Positions 22,773-34,329 of a stretch of 64,000 bases of DNA are shown piece after piece. How positions within the stretch are numbered: position 1 is the stretch's first letter; each line of letters starts with the position of its first letter. The stretch comes from Macrocystis pyrifera. Lineage: Eukaryota; Sar; Phaeophyceae; Laminariales; Laminariaceae. The DNA lies in NCBI GenBank assembly GCA_031763025.1, contig JASSKH010000001.1:23747840-23811839 (forward strand). The letters run 5' to 3'. The translations under genes were made by a program, and so were the position numbers. Under the pieces are notes generated by a model. That model did no database searches and was not told the origin of the DNA. It saw nothing but the letters and a program-made list of their open reading frames with translations.

Positions 22773-23549
22773 GTGGTGGGAAGCCGTGGCGTGTCAGGTG
22801 TGCAGCACCCAAGGGCTCAGCATGAAACGTAGATGCGCGGGGGTGGTATGGAAGATGTGCAGCTGGTCCCAGTGTGGCGGGGCTTGAGTGGTGTTCGAAT
22901 CAGGAGAACGGTCTCGTCGTTGGTTCGATGGAGTTGGCTTTTAACTGCAATGGCAAGCACGTCTAGAAGCTGCGGGCGCCGGGACTCCTGGAATGAATCC
23001 AGGAGGTCGGGCGGGGGAGAGGGAGGGAAGTACACGGAAAGGAAGTATATGGTAGCGGAGCAGAGGGGCTTGGCGCCTTGTTCGCGCGCCCAGACCGTGT
23101 GCGGAAATTGCTCCAAACAGGGGGGAGGAGGTGGGGGTCGTCGCTGGCGAACTCCGGCAGGAGAACCGACGGCAACATTGGAGGTCGTGGAAGAGGCCGT
23201 GCTGAAGCCAGTTTTGGAAGACCGTCGTCGAGCGTGGCGGCAGGCTCGGGGGTTCGGGGTCTAGGTGGGGAAGAAGACGGTGCCGAAGGCGATCTTGAGC
23301 CCGTGGACGCTCGCAGCGCGGTCTGCGCTAGTTGCTCGGGAGGCACGGCCTGGGGGATTGTTGGTTCGGAAGGACGCGGTGGTCCCTTGTCTGGGGCCGC
23401 GGGTGCGCGGGGGCGGGTTGGCGCTGACCGTTTGGAGACACGAGAACCGTTGCCCGGCGGCCGAAACCCATTTTCGGCGGTGGCACGGGAGATGCCAGCG
23501 GCGGCGGCGGCGGCGGCGGCGACGGCGTGATGGCGAGTCCGCGACGAGA

Positions 23550-25020
23550 TCAAGTCCGTAGGAGCTGGAGTCGTGGCGCCAATGGTGGGCGGTGGGAGGA
23601 CGAAGGGCGACCTGAAAACCAAGCCAGGAGAAGTGCCAGCGTCCACGGCACAATTAGCGGATTTTTGACGAGCGACCCGGCGGCGTTGTCGTGGGTCGAA
23701 AATAGGCCCGACCAAGGCTTTGGGGGCCGACAAGGGTCCGGAGGAATCCATGGATGGTCTAAGGCGGTGAAAGGTGCCGTAGTCGTCATCCGTGAAAGTA
23801 TTTGGTCGGATGACCGATATGGGAGGGAGGGAGTAGGTACCAGCCCACCCAAGTCGATGCCCGGCATGGAGGATTCGCAAGACGTGAAGCCACAGGGACG
23901 GATGAGGTAGATGCCGACGGTGTCGGGGCTGGTCAGGCGGTTGGATCCAGTGCGGTCGGCGTGGGTGGCTGGCTGGGGAAGGCGGGAAGGGAAGTCGGCG
24001 TTGCAGTTGGCCGTACCGTTTCGGTACTCTAGCTTGTATGTGTAGGCCGAGAGGCTCTCAACCCAACGCTGCACGCGGGCGCTGTCCTCGCCTACTTTGG
24101 CGATAATCTCGAGCACCTTGTGGTCGGGGTAGATGACGAACCCGGGAGGCCAAAGGTGATCGCGTAGCCGCTTGATGGCCCAAACGATACTACCGGCTTC
24201 AATGTCGAGGGGGATCTAGGAACGTTCCGAGTCCAAGGTTGCGCGGCTATTAAACGGGATGGGTCGGACAGAGCCGTCTGGTTGTTCCTGCTCGAGGGTG
24301 GCGAGGAAGCCGTCGCGGATGGCGTCACAGTACAAGCGGAAGGGGCGGGAGTGGTCGGCGACGGCGTCGTAGTCGGGGAAACCCAGGATCAGGGGGGCGG
24401 CGAGCTTGCGGAGAATCTCGTGGACGGTGGCTTCCATGGCCGGGGTGAAAAGGAATTCAGCCCCTTGCTTGAGCAGGGCGGTGCTAAGGCGTAGGCGTGT
24501 GCAGAGTTTCCCGAGGAATTTGCGGCAGTAGCCAATTCCGCCAATGAGCGCGCGGGTGTACTTCAAGTTCGACGGCATCGGCATCTTGGCTAAGAAGCGA
24601 CCTTGTCAGCGTTAGGGCTAACGCCGGCGGGCGATATCGTATGCCCCAGGAACTAGGCTTTGGTGGCGCCGATTCTTGCCTTGGCGGCGGAGCGCTTAGG
24701 GTTGTGGAGACGAAGGCGTTGGGAGAGGGTTCGGATGTTGGCGGTGTGGGCTGTGGGGTCCAGATCGTAGACGATGATGTCAGGTAGGCGGCGACTCGTT
24801 CCAGGCCTTTGATGACCTCGGCAATCGCCTGGACGAACCAACCGAGGGCGACGCTGCTGCCCTGCGGCATGACGAGCCACTCGAATAACCTATCGAGCGT
24901 GCAGAAGGCGGTGAAAGAAATTGTGTTCTTGTCGATGGTAATGTGGTCCCGGTATTCCCAATGCTCGTCGATTTTCATCGAAGGTTTCGAACTCACGCTC
25001 TCGCGCTTTCCGCTAATCAA
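23550..25020 (-). pseudogene. Gypsy reverse transcriptase / RNase H, broken
   Basis: RT pieces read FTAFCTLDRLFEWLVMPQGS, and DIIVYDLDPTAHTANIRTLSQRL where the catalytic YVDD should be; here it is DIIVYD, so the motif is damaged. The RNase H part reads FRLYCDAIRDGFLATLEQEQP, then after a stop at 24218 IPLDIEAGSIVWAIKRLRDHL and VQRWVESLSAYTYKLEYRNGT with NADFPSRLP, the hallmark end of Gypsy RNase H. A Pro/Ser-rich linker follows to about 22960. At least three frame breaks. Confidence 0.75.
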
Positions 25021-25052
25021 TTTTTATGCAAGAAAAAGTCCTTACGAGTACG

Positions 25053-25129
25053 CACTCGGTGAGACTTGAACCCACGAAATAGATCTTAGTAGGCACGCGG
25101 ACCACCTACCAAGCCACCGGGGACGCCGG
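25053..25129 (-). tRNA. tRNA-like sequence, probably a pseudogene
   Basis: On the minus strand, GTGGCTTGGTAGGTGG resembles an A box and GTGGGTTCAAGTCTCAC forms a perfect 5-bp T stem with the 7-base loop TTCAAGT. The anticodon and acceptor stems do not pair, so no complete cloverleaf forms. It could be a decayed tRNA gene or a tRNA-derived SINE piece. It begins 33 bases beyond the RT relic of the Gypsy element. Confidence 0.25.
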
Positions 25130-25284
25130 CAACCTACGCGCGATAAAAATGAAGGCACGAACCGGGGGGGGGAAGGGATGACGTTGTGACTATGGGTTGT
25201 CCAGAAGGTCGCTGTAAGGGTAATAAACTTCCTACCTTAAGCTAAGCTGGAAAAAAGTGAAAGTGACGACACAAAAAAGAATGT

Positions 25285-25553
25285 CTATAAGTTGGAAGTT
25301 CCCGGACAATTGATGTACAAGGCGGTCTGCTAGTTGAAATTGTCCGGACAGATGTTTTTATATACTGCCTATTCATTGGATTTGTCGGGGCAATTGATTT
25401 GGGAGGCTGTCTATTAACTGGAATTGTCGGGACAATTGATTTTAGGAGACTGTCTATAAATTGGAATTGTCGAGACAATTGAATTAGGAGACAGTCTATT
25501 AATTGGAATTATCGAGACAATTGATTTAAGAGACGGTCTATTAGGTAAAATTA
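25285..25553. repeat. Tandem array of about 55-bp units
   Basis: About five degenerate units carry GTCTATTAATTGGAATTGTC, GAGACAATTGATTTAGG and a GGAGAC spacer. CAATTG and the near-palindromic AATTGTC..GACAATT give each unit hairpin potential. Units on the right are closer to one another than those on the left. Confidence 0.75.
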
Positions 25554-25916
25554 AATTATGCGGATAATTAGTTTAGGCGAAGGCCCCTTAATGGCGCGGC
25601 AGTAGACCTAGTTTAGGCCTATCAATCGGCAGAGGGCAGTGTCTTGCCATGTGCTCGTGTGCCTCTGCTCTGCACGCGCAGCTATGCACATCAAGCGTGA
25701 GATACTGGACCGTGACTCTGTATTTCCGTCGACCTTGCCTTTGACCGGTCTACTATCTACCAGGGAAAAGCCCTTACGTCGGTAGAGCCCATACGTCGAT
25801 AGAGTTCATGACTATCAAACTGTGAACTCGAATGGTTAACAGTAAAACGCACGTTGGTTGACGGTAGAAATGTTATTCAAACTATCGTATTCGTAAGAAT
25901 GCGTGAATGTTCTGCT

Positions 25917-26010
25917 CGTTTCACAAGGGGTTTTGAAGCGAGTTTCCTGAATATTCCCAAAGCCCTAAATGAAATCATAAAAGATTCGCATACGGGCCCT
26001 CTTCTTTTAA
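25917..26010 (+). repeat. Right copy of the direct repeat flanking the Gypsy element
   Basis: Partner of 21074-21176: CACAAGGGGTTTTGAAGCG, GAATATTCCCAAAGCCCTA, AAAGATTCGCATACGGG, same orientation. Confidence 0.5.
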
Positions 26011-26867
26011 CTCACCGACGTCTTACCCAATGCCAGGCCTCAGCTCGTCCACACCCACGATTGGAACTCCGTACTACCAGGTATATGGCCTTCTTCCTTT
26101 CTATCTCAACCCTTTCCTGTCTCTGTCTTCCCTGTTCAACCAACTGAACCCGTCGTCAACTCTATGAATAACCCTCTTCCCCATCCCCTCTTCTCAACGA
26201 TTCAATACCTCTCCACAAACCCCACATTTCCTCCGTTCAATTTTCCACATGCACGCTCCTATTGATATTTCCTGCGATAAAATGCATTCGAGCGCTGTTC
26301 TCAGTTTTCTTATATTTTTTTGGTGAAGTCGCAGTTAAAGTTGGTGAGAGTTTTGAGAGAGACTAATCGGCACAGACGGAAGCCTAGCAGCCGGGGTTCG
26401 GCTTTGACTGAACGTCTGCTTTTTTTCCTTGGAAAACCAAGAAAAAAGGCTCGCGCTTCACTCTCGCGCGCCTCATTATTAAATCCGAACGGTTACTATA
26501 TTACGGGACCGAGTGGTATGCCAGAGTGGTATGCCAGTACAGCAGTACGATAGCATGGCGTGAGCAGGACGCCCCACACCCCAACAGCCACCAACAGGTT
26601 GCAGTTTGCTTGGTCCATACGGCGGTAGTGTAAACGGGAAACCACGTCTGTCGATAACTGTATATCGCAGGATGTCTCCCCTCGCCTCTTAGAGCCCCAA
26701 GGCGCACGGCTCCGGTTCCGAGCGACGATAGAAGCCGGAAGCCTACCCGTCCCTACGTATGGAAAGACAAACTCTTTTTACGAAGCCTGCTATCATGGTG
26801 GGTCAGTAGGTACAGCTTGCAAGAAATAAATTTATTCGATTTTCGGAAATCGGGCAGACGAAATATA
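26011..26867. other. Unassigned spacer
   Basis: No gene or repeat family I can name. One TACAGCAGTA word lies near 26536. Confidence 0.4.
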
Positions 26868-27045
26868 CGACGGTAAAAAAGTGGTCGACAGACATATAGA
26901 CAGAACATGTCTGTACCACACAGAGGATCGTGAAATAAAAGCGAATTATAATGTCCCCATCAAGCAGTTACAAAGTAATCGACAGACGAACGAATAGACA
27001 GAAGATGTCCGCACCACACAGAGGATCGCAAAACGAATGCGAATT
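26868..27045. repeat. Tandem duplication of about 100 bp
   Basis: CGACAGACATATAGACAGAA..TGTCTGTACCACACAGAGG at the left recurs as CGACAGACGAACGAATAGAC..TGTCCGCACCACACAGAGG at the right. Both are followed by ATCG, a purine run and GCGAATTA. A third, diverged GACAGA-rich stretch is at 32897-32935. Confidence 0.65.
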
Positions 27046-27599
27046 AAACTTTTTCGTGTTGTTGGTAGTAGTGATGCACCAGAATTTTTCACAGCCTACT
27101 TCTACTAGAAGAGTAAGAACGACCAACGTGACAGATCTACGGCAGCACAGTGATGTGCAGCGGGGTTTCTTGATATGCATTGCGCTTGTACGCACGACGG
27201 TTACAAAGTAAACGACTTCGTACTGGCGGGGATATGGGATATTCGTCGTGGCTCTTGTTTTGTTTTTTTTTAGTGTGTGAAAGATGTACAGTTCATTGCA
27301 CGGATACATAGGACCGCGTACGTAGATGTTCGTTCGTGTTGGTTCAGCACAATACAGAATAATCCGTATTCGCCCAGCATGATGCATCGCAGATATGACT
27401 ACAGCAAGTATTTCTGAGGTCGCTTCTGGGCATTTTATTTTCATATTGTGGCACATCCTGGCCCAGCAAAAACGCACAACACGCGGCACAGTTCTGCAGC
27501 AGCAGCATGCAGCAGGAGCAGCCAGCAGCGCATGTATATAGCACCACCAAATAATCTGAACCTTCAACCCAAGTAAAACACGCCTCTCGGTGGCACACA

Positions 27600-28020
27600 A
27601 ACATGAACGCAGACAAGAGATCCCCAACAAGCGGTCAGAGAGCTGAAGACGCTCTGTTGGCCAATGAAAAACGTGTCGGTTGTTTACTACAAGGTAGTCG
27701 ACCGATTGACAAGAGATCTGTACCGCGAAATATTTGAGATCCCCAAGAAGTAGTTCCGTAACAACATCATTTCCGATGTAGTTTCAACAGCGCCGGGGTT
27801 TATTACCGTACCGAAATATGCGACGAGGATCGCAAAATGAATAAAACACGACACGGAGAGGAGGAACACAAACATGAACGGGGAAAAGAAATCCCCAACA
27901 GGCGGTCAGAGAGCTGACGACGTTCTGTTGGCCAATGAAAAACATGTGGGTTGCTCATTACAAGGCAAAGACAGATTGGCAAGAGATCTCTGTACCGCGA
28001 AATATTAAAGATCCCTCAAG
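27600..28020. repeat. Spaced direct duplication of about 145 bp
   Basis: GAGATCCCCAACAAGCGGTC, TCTGTTGGCCAATGAAAAAC and TGTACCGCGAAATATT at 27618-27747 recur in order at 27888-28016, about 90% alike by eye. A further short piece (AGAGATCCCCAACAAGCG) is at 28502. No coding frame survives in both copies. Confidence 0.75.
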
Positions 28021-28720
28021 GAATGCTCTTGTGTACTTGTGGTGTTTCGTCGCGCGCTCGCATGCTCTTGTGTACTTGTCGTGTTGGAACAGCACTATCG
28101 TATCTGTACTCGTTCCTGCTCTGTCGCCCTGAAGGCATATACTCTTGTGCACTTGATGCTCAATCTATACTCGTTCCTGCTCTGTCGCCCTGAAGGCATC
28201 TACTCTTGTGCACCTGGCGTATTTTCAACAGCGGGGCTATTAGAGTACCAAAGTATGCGACGAGGATGCTCTGTCGCCCTCAAGGAATGCTCTTGTGTAC
28301 TTGTGGTGTTGCTCGTCGCGTGCCCGCATGCTCTTGTGTACTTGTATTGGAGCGGCAGTATGATATATATACTCGCTCCTGCTCTGTCGCCCTGATATAC
28401 TCTTGTGTACTTGACGCTCCATCTATATTCGTTCCTGCTCTGTCGCCCTGAAGGCATATGCTCTTGTTCACTTGACGCTCTTCCATCGCACCTCATATTG
28501 TAAGAGATCCCCAACAAGCGTTTTGATACAGCAGTATTATATCTAACGAGCGATGACATGCTCTTGTGCACTTGTGGTGTTGGTGCAGCAGTATGATATC
28601 TAAAGATCATGTGTTCCTGTGTACTTGTGGTGTTGTTACAGCAGTATAGCCCTGACGGCATATGCTTTTGTGCACTTGACGCTCTGTCATCGTCGCTCGT
28701 CGCGCGCTCGCATGCTCTTG
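28020..28720. repeat. Higher-order minisatellite (CTCTTGTGTACTTG)
   Basis: The words ATGCTCTTGTGTACTTGT and TCCTGCTCTGTCGCCCTGA alternate more than ten times with variable spacing, separated by short unique inserts such as CAGCAGTATGATAT. It is an irregular, higher-order array. Open frames across it are by-products of the repeat. Confidence 0.75.
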
Positions 28721-28724
28721 TGTA

Positions 28725-29050
28725 TGTTGGTATGGTATGATGGTACGGTTTGATATACCGTTGGTATGGCATGATGGTACGTTTTGATATATCGTATGGA
28801 GAGGGTATGATGATACGGTTTGATATACCATATGGAAAAAATGTTGGTATGGTATGATGGTACGGTTTGACATGTTATACGAAGAAAACACGGCATGTTG
28901 TATGGTACGTTGGTGGTATGTTGTATCGTATGTTGATGGTAAAAACTGTTGGTATGGTATGGTGGTACGGTTTGATATACTATATGGATGGAAAAAAAAC
29001 ACGGTATGTGATGTGGTATACTGGTGGTATGGTATGATGGCACGGTTTGG
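28725..29050. repeat. Minisatellite of GGTATGGTATGATGGTACGG units
   Basis: Variants of TGGTATGGTATGATGGTACG with GTTTGATATACC repeat about eight times. Intervening pieces ATGGAAAAAA and AACACGGTATGT make a loose higher-order unit of 60 bp or more. It follows directly on the array at 28020-28720. Confidence 0.7.
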
Positions 29051-29748
29051 TAGATGTATTGTTGTTGTTGTCTTCACATTAAAGCATCCTTCCTACCCAG
29101 CTTCATCAGTACACCCAACGTCCGTCCTGATTCCTTATCCCAATCGAGATACTGATTCTGTGGTCACAGACTGTGAGACAGAGGAAGACCCAAAAAACAA
29201 CAATAACCGCAAATTCAAGGGTCAAGCAAGTGAAGTGCCAACGTACCAGGTACGAGAACACAACAACACAAGCAAGACTAGAAAATAAGAACAAGAAGAC
29301 AATAAAACAAAAATAAATTCTGCAATGAAACAAAATGCAAATGACGCAAGGAGATCAGAAAGGCTGCTAGACGGAAACATACGAACTCAGGAAGGACATA
29401 TAGCTGCCGCGCGGACAAAGCAACACGAAGGAGAGGAAGATACCGGCAAACGGACGGCTGGGCGGGGAAAGGAAAACAAAGGGAGAGACAAGTCAAAAAA
29501 GAAGAGAACATCGTACTCCAGGCGGTGATACTACCATGGGTGCCCGTCTGACCTAGATAATCGATTCGGGAACCTAGCCACACCCTTTGCTGTCTCCTTC
29601 CTACTCTCGTCAATAGCTGTGCCAAGTGTCAGTACTGCCGCTGTCGAGCCCCCCCCCCCCCCCCCCCCCATTGAACAACTCAACAAGAAACAAACAAACC
29701 TGCTAGACTTCAAGAGCTAGTCGAACCGATACCTAGCCATCCGATCTA
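29051..29748. other. Unassigned spacer with a poly-C run
   Basis: Purine-rich on the plus strand around 29180-29520. A run of about 20 C lies at 29649-29668. No gene seen. Confidence 0.4.
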
Positions 29749-29787
29749 TCATTTCGTGTCTGCATTCGTCGACAGCTGTATCGGTAC

Positions 29788-29827
<40 letters not shown>

Positions 29828-31937
29828 TCCTTGTCGCTACTCTTGGCTCCCTCAGTTGCGTGGCGTAGCCGGCTTCTCTGCGCCTCGTCCCTGTGCCACC
29901 TCGCCATGAAACAGTCCGCCGCTTCGACGACCCCCCCGTACCACTTCCCGCTCTTCTCAGCCGCCCTCGGCCATAGCACCGTCTCTACTCCGAACAGCAA
30001 AGGGGAGCTTTCCGTGGATCCCTCGGTGGCTTGAAAAACCCTAAGATCGTCTGCTAGACATTGGGCCCGGTTATTTTCTGGTCGGCCTGGTCCTGGGTTC
30101 TTCCCACCAGCCATCGTTCCAAACATCACCCGGCGAGTCAGCCGCTCAATGGTCGTCCACTGTACGACCCCGCAAAGAGGATGCGTCGTTAGCGGACGGT
30201 CGTCTCAACGCTCTCGCAGTGTGCCTTTTTGAGGGCCTTGGCGTACGACATGAGGTGGTCAGTGCGTTGTCGACGCTTGAAGCCAATGATCCGTAGGAGG
30301 AGTTTGTGGTGTGTCGTTCGGAGCTCAGCGAAGTGTTCCTGGCCAAGCATTCACGTCACGCACCCGTACAGCAGGGTCTCCATCACCTCGGTCTTTAGCA
30401 TACGCATTTTTAGGGTGAACGGGGCATCCTCCATATCGTACAGCTCCAGTTTTAACCGATTGTAGCATGCCCGTGCGAGTCGGATCCGTCGTGTGATCTC
30501 TGGCATAATGTCAGCGCTTGCGACAAGACCGCCCAGGTACAAGAACTACATCGTCTGTCGATACCTTTGTCCTGCTGCTTCGATGACGAGCGGTGAGGTC
30601 TGGGGTGCTTGGTTCGGTTGTACGCAGCAGCATGGTCTCCGTTTTCTTTTCGAAAACGGTGAGGCCTGCTGCTTCGAAAACGATCACAATGACGGTCATC
30701 ATTTTTTCAAGGCCTACCGCCGACATAGACACAACGCCTGCATCGTCCGCGTACAGCATAACTCATACTGTCCTCCGTACACAAGTCAGTGGGTCAACCT
30801 TCACCCCGTCTTCCCGGAGATCCTCCTCGAGGTGAACCAAGTCCCTCACAATATCTGGGTTTTCATTGAAGCTTACCAGCACGGCGTGTATCACTGCAGC
30901 GAAGAAGATACTGAACAAAAGCGGTGACAACACACATCCTTGCCGCAGCCCCTGAGTGACGTCAAACCATTCCGAGTGTTCGCCGTCATCCGTACGCACG
31001 CGAGCGCGCATGCCTTCGTGGAACTGGCGGATAGCGGTTAGCATCTTCTCTGGTACGCCGAAGCGTGCGAGCACCACCCACAGCAGTTCTCGGTCGACGG
31101 AGTCATAGGCTTTCTACAGATCGATGAAGCAGATGTACAGGGGAAATTTTCTAGCTCTTCCGAGTTCTTGCAGTCGGCGCACGACGAACAGCATGTCGAC
31201 TGTTGATCGTCCTGGGCGAAAGCCACACTGTTCTTCGGGGAGTATCGCTTCGACCTCGCAATAGTTACTGAGGCGGGATGCAACCATTCTCAGCAAAACT
31301 TTGCGTGAATGGGCAACAAGCGAAATCCCTCGGTAGTTGTTGCAATCAGAGTGATCCTTCTTCGTATGAAGAACCTTGATGGTTGCATCTTTCCATTGCT
31401 AAGGGACGTCACCCGTTCTCCACACGTTGACAAGTAAGTTGTGAAAGTACGGATGAATTCGGGGTGGTTGATTTTCAGTAACTCGGCTGGAAGGGAGTCT
31501 GGTCCCACCGCTTTCCAGTTTGGCATACCCCGGATTACCGCCGTCATATCATCCATGGTCGGTTCATCTCCAAGCGATGGTGCCAACGGCCGTTTGGGAA
31601 ATAGAGAGCCGATGGTTGGGTCAAGCTTGGGTGATTTCGTGGTCAGGAGGGTGCCGAAAAACCTCGCCCACCGTTCAAGAATGCGCACCTTGTCTCTTAG
31701 TAGCTTGCCATACTCGTCCCGGATGAACTGTTCGCTTCTCGCCTTTCGATCGTCCAACCCCACCGTGCCCTTTAAGTGTCTGTAGAAACCCCGCTGGTCG
31801 TTGTCGGCAAGGAGCCTCTCCGTTTCAGCAAGGTACTCTTCGAAGTAGGCGTGCAACGCAGCATCAATCACCCTTCGCAGATTCGCGCACGCCGTCCTCA
31901 GCGTCTTCCACGCGGTTTTGTCCTTCTTGATGGGCAT
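29749..31937 (-). pseudogene. LINE reverse transcriptase and C-terminal region, broken
   Basis: It would copy LINE RNA at the nicked target. Fragments in order: KAVGPDSLPAELLK (RT-1), [40 protein letters not shown], then [31 protein letters not shown], and AMLYADDAGVVS with the catalytic YADD. The tail reads YLGGLVASADIMPEITRRIR, LLYGCVT-stop and RRVMFGTMAGGKNPGPGRP, typical of RTE-like C-termini. In-frame stops at about 31117 and 30350 and shifts near 31400 and 30770 prevent translation as one protein. Confidence 0.8.
29790..29826. repeat. Long poly-C homopolymer
   Basis: An uninterrupted run of about 35 C. Runs of 10 or more C or G recur through the window, mostly in introns. Exact length in the source is uncertain, since such runs are error-prone in sequencing. 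Confidence 0.8.
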
Positions 31938-31956
31938 TACTCGTCGGGCATCCTCC

Positions 31957-32760
31957 CTAACACCCCATGTTATTTTTATTGCGGCTGAGGTTTCCGCGGT
32001 CTCGCACCACCCGGATTTGTGTGAGTGCCGTGGTGTGGGGGGATACGTCTTTCGCTACTGCATCAAGAATAGCATCGGCAAAGGATTCAGCCATCTCAGA
32101 GATAGCGTTCGGTTGCGCGGGAAGGAAAGGAAGCTTGGAGAGGATTCGCGTCACTACTCGCTGCCTGCAGTCTCCGTCGGATCGAAACTTCTGTGGGTCG
32201 AAAGGCCGAATTTCGTCTTTCGTTTGTACGTGTCTGTTAGGTGCGAAACGACCGCTGAGGCAGACCATCGCACATACGATATTATGGTTTGAATCCGCCT
32301 TGGCTGGAGGCGGAGGCTGGGGATGAACCTTAATATCATGCACGCGAGATCGGTGTGCTTGGCGGGTTAGGATGTAGTCAATCCGTTTTTGGTCGTTGCG
32401 GCTGCTGATGCCGTTGAACATATGAGATATTCCACCTTTGCGACCGCTGAAAAAAGTGTTCATGAGAGCGAGCTTATTGTCTGAAGCGAATGCCAGCAGG
32501 TATTTGCCGTTACTGTTGAGCTCATCACGTCCGTACGCTCCAAACACTCTACCGTCACCGCACCCTTCCATCCTCTTTCCAGTCCGTGCGTTTGCGTCCA
32601 CCTGCACGAACAGGCATTCCTTCGTTGGAATCTGTTCAACCATGTGCCCCGATTTCTTCCAAAATGTATATTTCATCTGTGTGTTGGGATTAGCTTCCAT
32701 TGGGGCATAGGCAACAACAAGGTTGACTGCAACGCTTTCACAAGTCAACTCGAAGCGCAT
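31957..32760 (-). pseudogene. LINE AP-type endonuclease, 5'-truncated
   Basis: Nicks target DNA. It opens within the fold (VAVNLVVAYAPMEANPN), then VQVDANARTGKRMEGCGDG, the YGRDELNSNGKYLLAFASDN loop, NDQKRIDYILT with the IDYIL motif, and SNHNIVCAMV where the usual SDH motif should stand; Asp is replaced by Asn. The N-terminal Glu motif is missing. It ends at a stop just before the RT part. Confidence 0.75.
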
Positions 32761-33128
32761 AGATGGCTAAATATTGCCAGGTGGTATGGCATGTTTCAGT
32801 ATATAAGGCTCGTAAGAGTCGAAAACGTCGTACGAATATCATCTGTAACGACCTTATATATCGATCATTGGAATGTGTTCGAAAACATAAGCCATGCCGA
32901 CAGACGGACAGGCGGACAGACAGACAGACAGGCACATTTGCAATTACCGAAACAGAGACTCAGTTTTACAAACTGAGAATACGGCGGTGGATGTGCTACT
33001 CCATCACACAGCTCTAAGTTATTTCTCTCGATTCGTGGGGGGGGGGGGGGTTATCTATGTTGGGGCAGGTTGGGGGCACAACAAGGTATGCGACTTCAAA
33101 AATTCAGGAAGAAAACAGGGGAGTATTC

Positions 33129-33208
33129 GTTTTTGGGACAAAAACGCTCAAATTCTAAGCACTTGGTCCCCGAAACGTGAAGGGGAATGCAGTCCTGCAA
33201 GGGTTAAA
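33129..33208. repeat. Palindromic element family B, copy 2 (diverged)
   Basis: GTTTTTGGGACAAAAACGC, CACTTGGTCCCCGAAACG and GCAGTCCTGCAAGGGTTAA correspond to the two arms of the copies at 34494 and 41645. Confidence 0.5.
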
Positions 33209-33506
33209 GATGTTCTACTCATAGCGTTTCAGGGAGGACACACTCCTTGATCTGTACCTACCTGGTGCTTTCTACAGTAGTAGCTCAGGGTGTCGGGCGG
33301 GAGGAGTTCAGTTTGCATGATCTCGCGCATGTTTCCTGGGTTGGATATGTACTATCTATGCAGATCTCTGCACAACCTCTCTCAACGGTACGTGAGGAAC
33401 TGAGGAACTACAATAACAGTAGATCATCCATCGGATCATCTACTGTACCTCGTAGACAGATCGATCATGATCTGGCTGAGGCGTACAGCTAGTGTTGCCA
33501 ACCGCC

Positions 33507-33783
33507 TACAGCAGTGCGACCGTGCAACCGCCGTATATACCAGTACATGTACTGCTGTAGGAGCGGTCCTTTTTGAAGTGCCGGTTGAGTGGTGCCGGTT
33601 AGCCCACTTACACAGTGCCTGTGGAACCGCTAGGCTAGTCGCCAGTGTGGTAGTGTTTGGAACAGTACCGGTTGCCGCTATATATACATGGTGCCGCCGC
33701 TTCACAGAGTGCCGGTAGTGTAGACTGGCGCATTGACGGCACTAAAGCAGTATAGAGGGACGGCTGCTGCTGTGTGGCGGTTT
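33507..33783. repeat. Palindromic element family C, diverged copy
   Basis: TACAGCAGTGCGACCG at the left, GAAGTGCCGGTTGAGTGGTG and ACCGGTTGCCGCTATATA within, and AGAGGGACGGCTGCTGCTGT at the right match the copies at 40777-40981 and 46507-46705. It has a longer interior than they do. Confidence 0.6.
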
Positions 33784-34329
33784 TTCCTCACGATGAGTAC
33801 GTGCGTGTCGTTCACCTCCTTGCGTTGCAGTTCGGACATGAGGCTTCTCATGCCCTGACCCCCCCTAATCAGGTATAGCAGCAGTCCGGGTTAGTTCGTG
33901 TGGCCTGTTGTGTGGTCTGGTACTTTTTACTGCATTGCGATATCGTTTCGGTCCTTACTCCCGTTTGAAGTCCGCAATGGATTGGGTTAACCTACCAGCC
34001 CACAGGCAACTCTATGCCGCATGCTGGTATGATACAAGTTGCAAGCAGCGGCAACGAAACAAACACAACGTCTTGATCAATTCTTCGTTCTTTCGCACAA
34101 ACTACGCTATCTACCGCGGCATTCGACGGGATTATAGGGGGTCAACCGCGTCGGGATCGAGACATGGGGTCGATTTTCTTCAGTGGGTTGGGATATTTAC
34201 AGAAGAAGTGCAACTTTTACGTAGGAAAACAGCCTGCAACCGCCATTTGTTCTCGTGCCCTGGGTGACTTTCCGGATGGGTTCACGATGTGAGAGCTACA
34301 GCACCCGCCGGGGAAGGAGCAGTGCAGAA

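Larger units (their letters stand above)
21074..25020 (-). mobile_element. Decayed Ty3/Gypsy chromovirus-type retrotransposon
   Basis: Read on the minus strand the order is reverse transcriptase, RNase H, integrase, chromodomain, the Gypsy order. RT pieces lie at 24484-25020 and 24216-24584, RNase H and connection at about 23550-24320, integrase zinc finger and core at about 22067-22760, chromodomain at about 21465-21600. Gag and protease upstream of RT are not seen, and the RT itself starts late, so the 5' part is lost. Stops and shifts are frequent. A related sequence of about 95 bp occurs at both sides (21074-21176 and 25917-26010) in the same orientation and may be what remains of the LTRs. 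Confidence 0.8.
29749..32760 (-). mobile_element. Decayed non-LTR retrotransposon (LINE, RTE-like)
   Basis: About 3 kb on the minus strand shows an apurinic-endonuclease domain (31957-32760), a linker, a reverse transcriptase (30511-31900) and a C-terminal tail (29749-30500). The 5' part of the endonuclease is missing, as usual for 5'-truncated LINEs. A run of about 35 C (29790-29826) lies in the tail. No poly-A tail is evident. The endonuclease, RT and tail order and the GKRMEGCGDGRVFGAYGRDE-type motif fit the RTE/BovB-like group, but clade placement is only an inference. Several stops and frameshifts. Confidence 0.85.

Noticed and set aside
23078..23910. Plus-strand Gly/Arg-rich ORFs opposite the Gypsy relic
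   Set aside because: Shadows of the minus-strand Pro/Ser-rich linker between RNase H and integrase.
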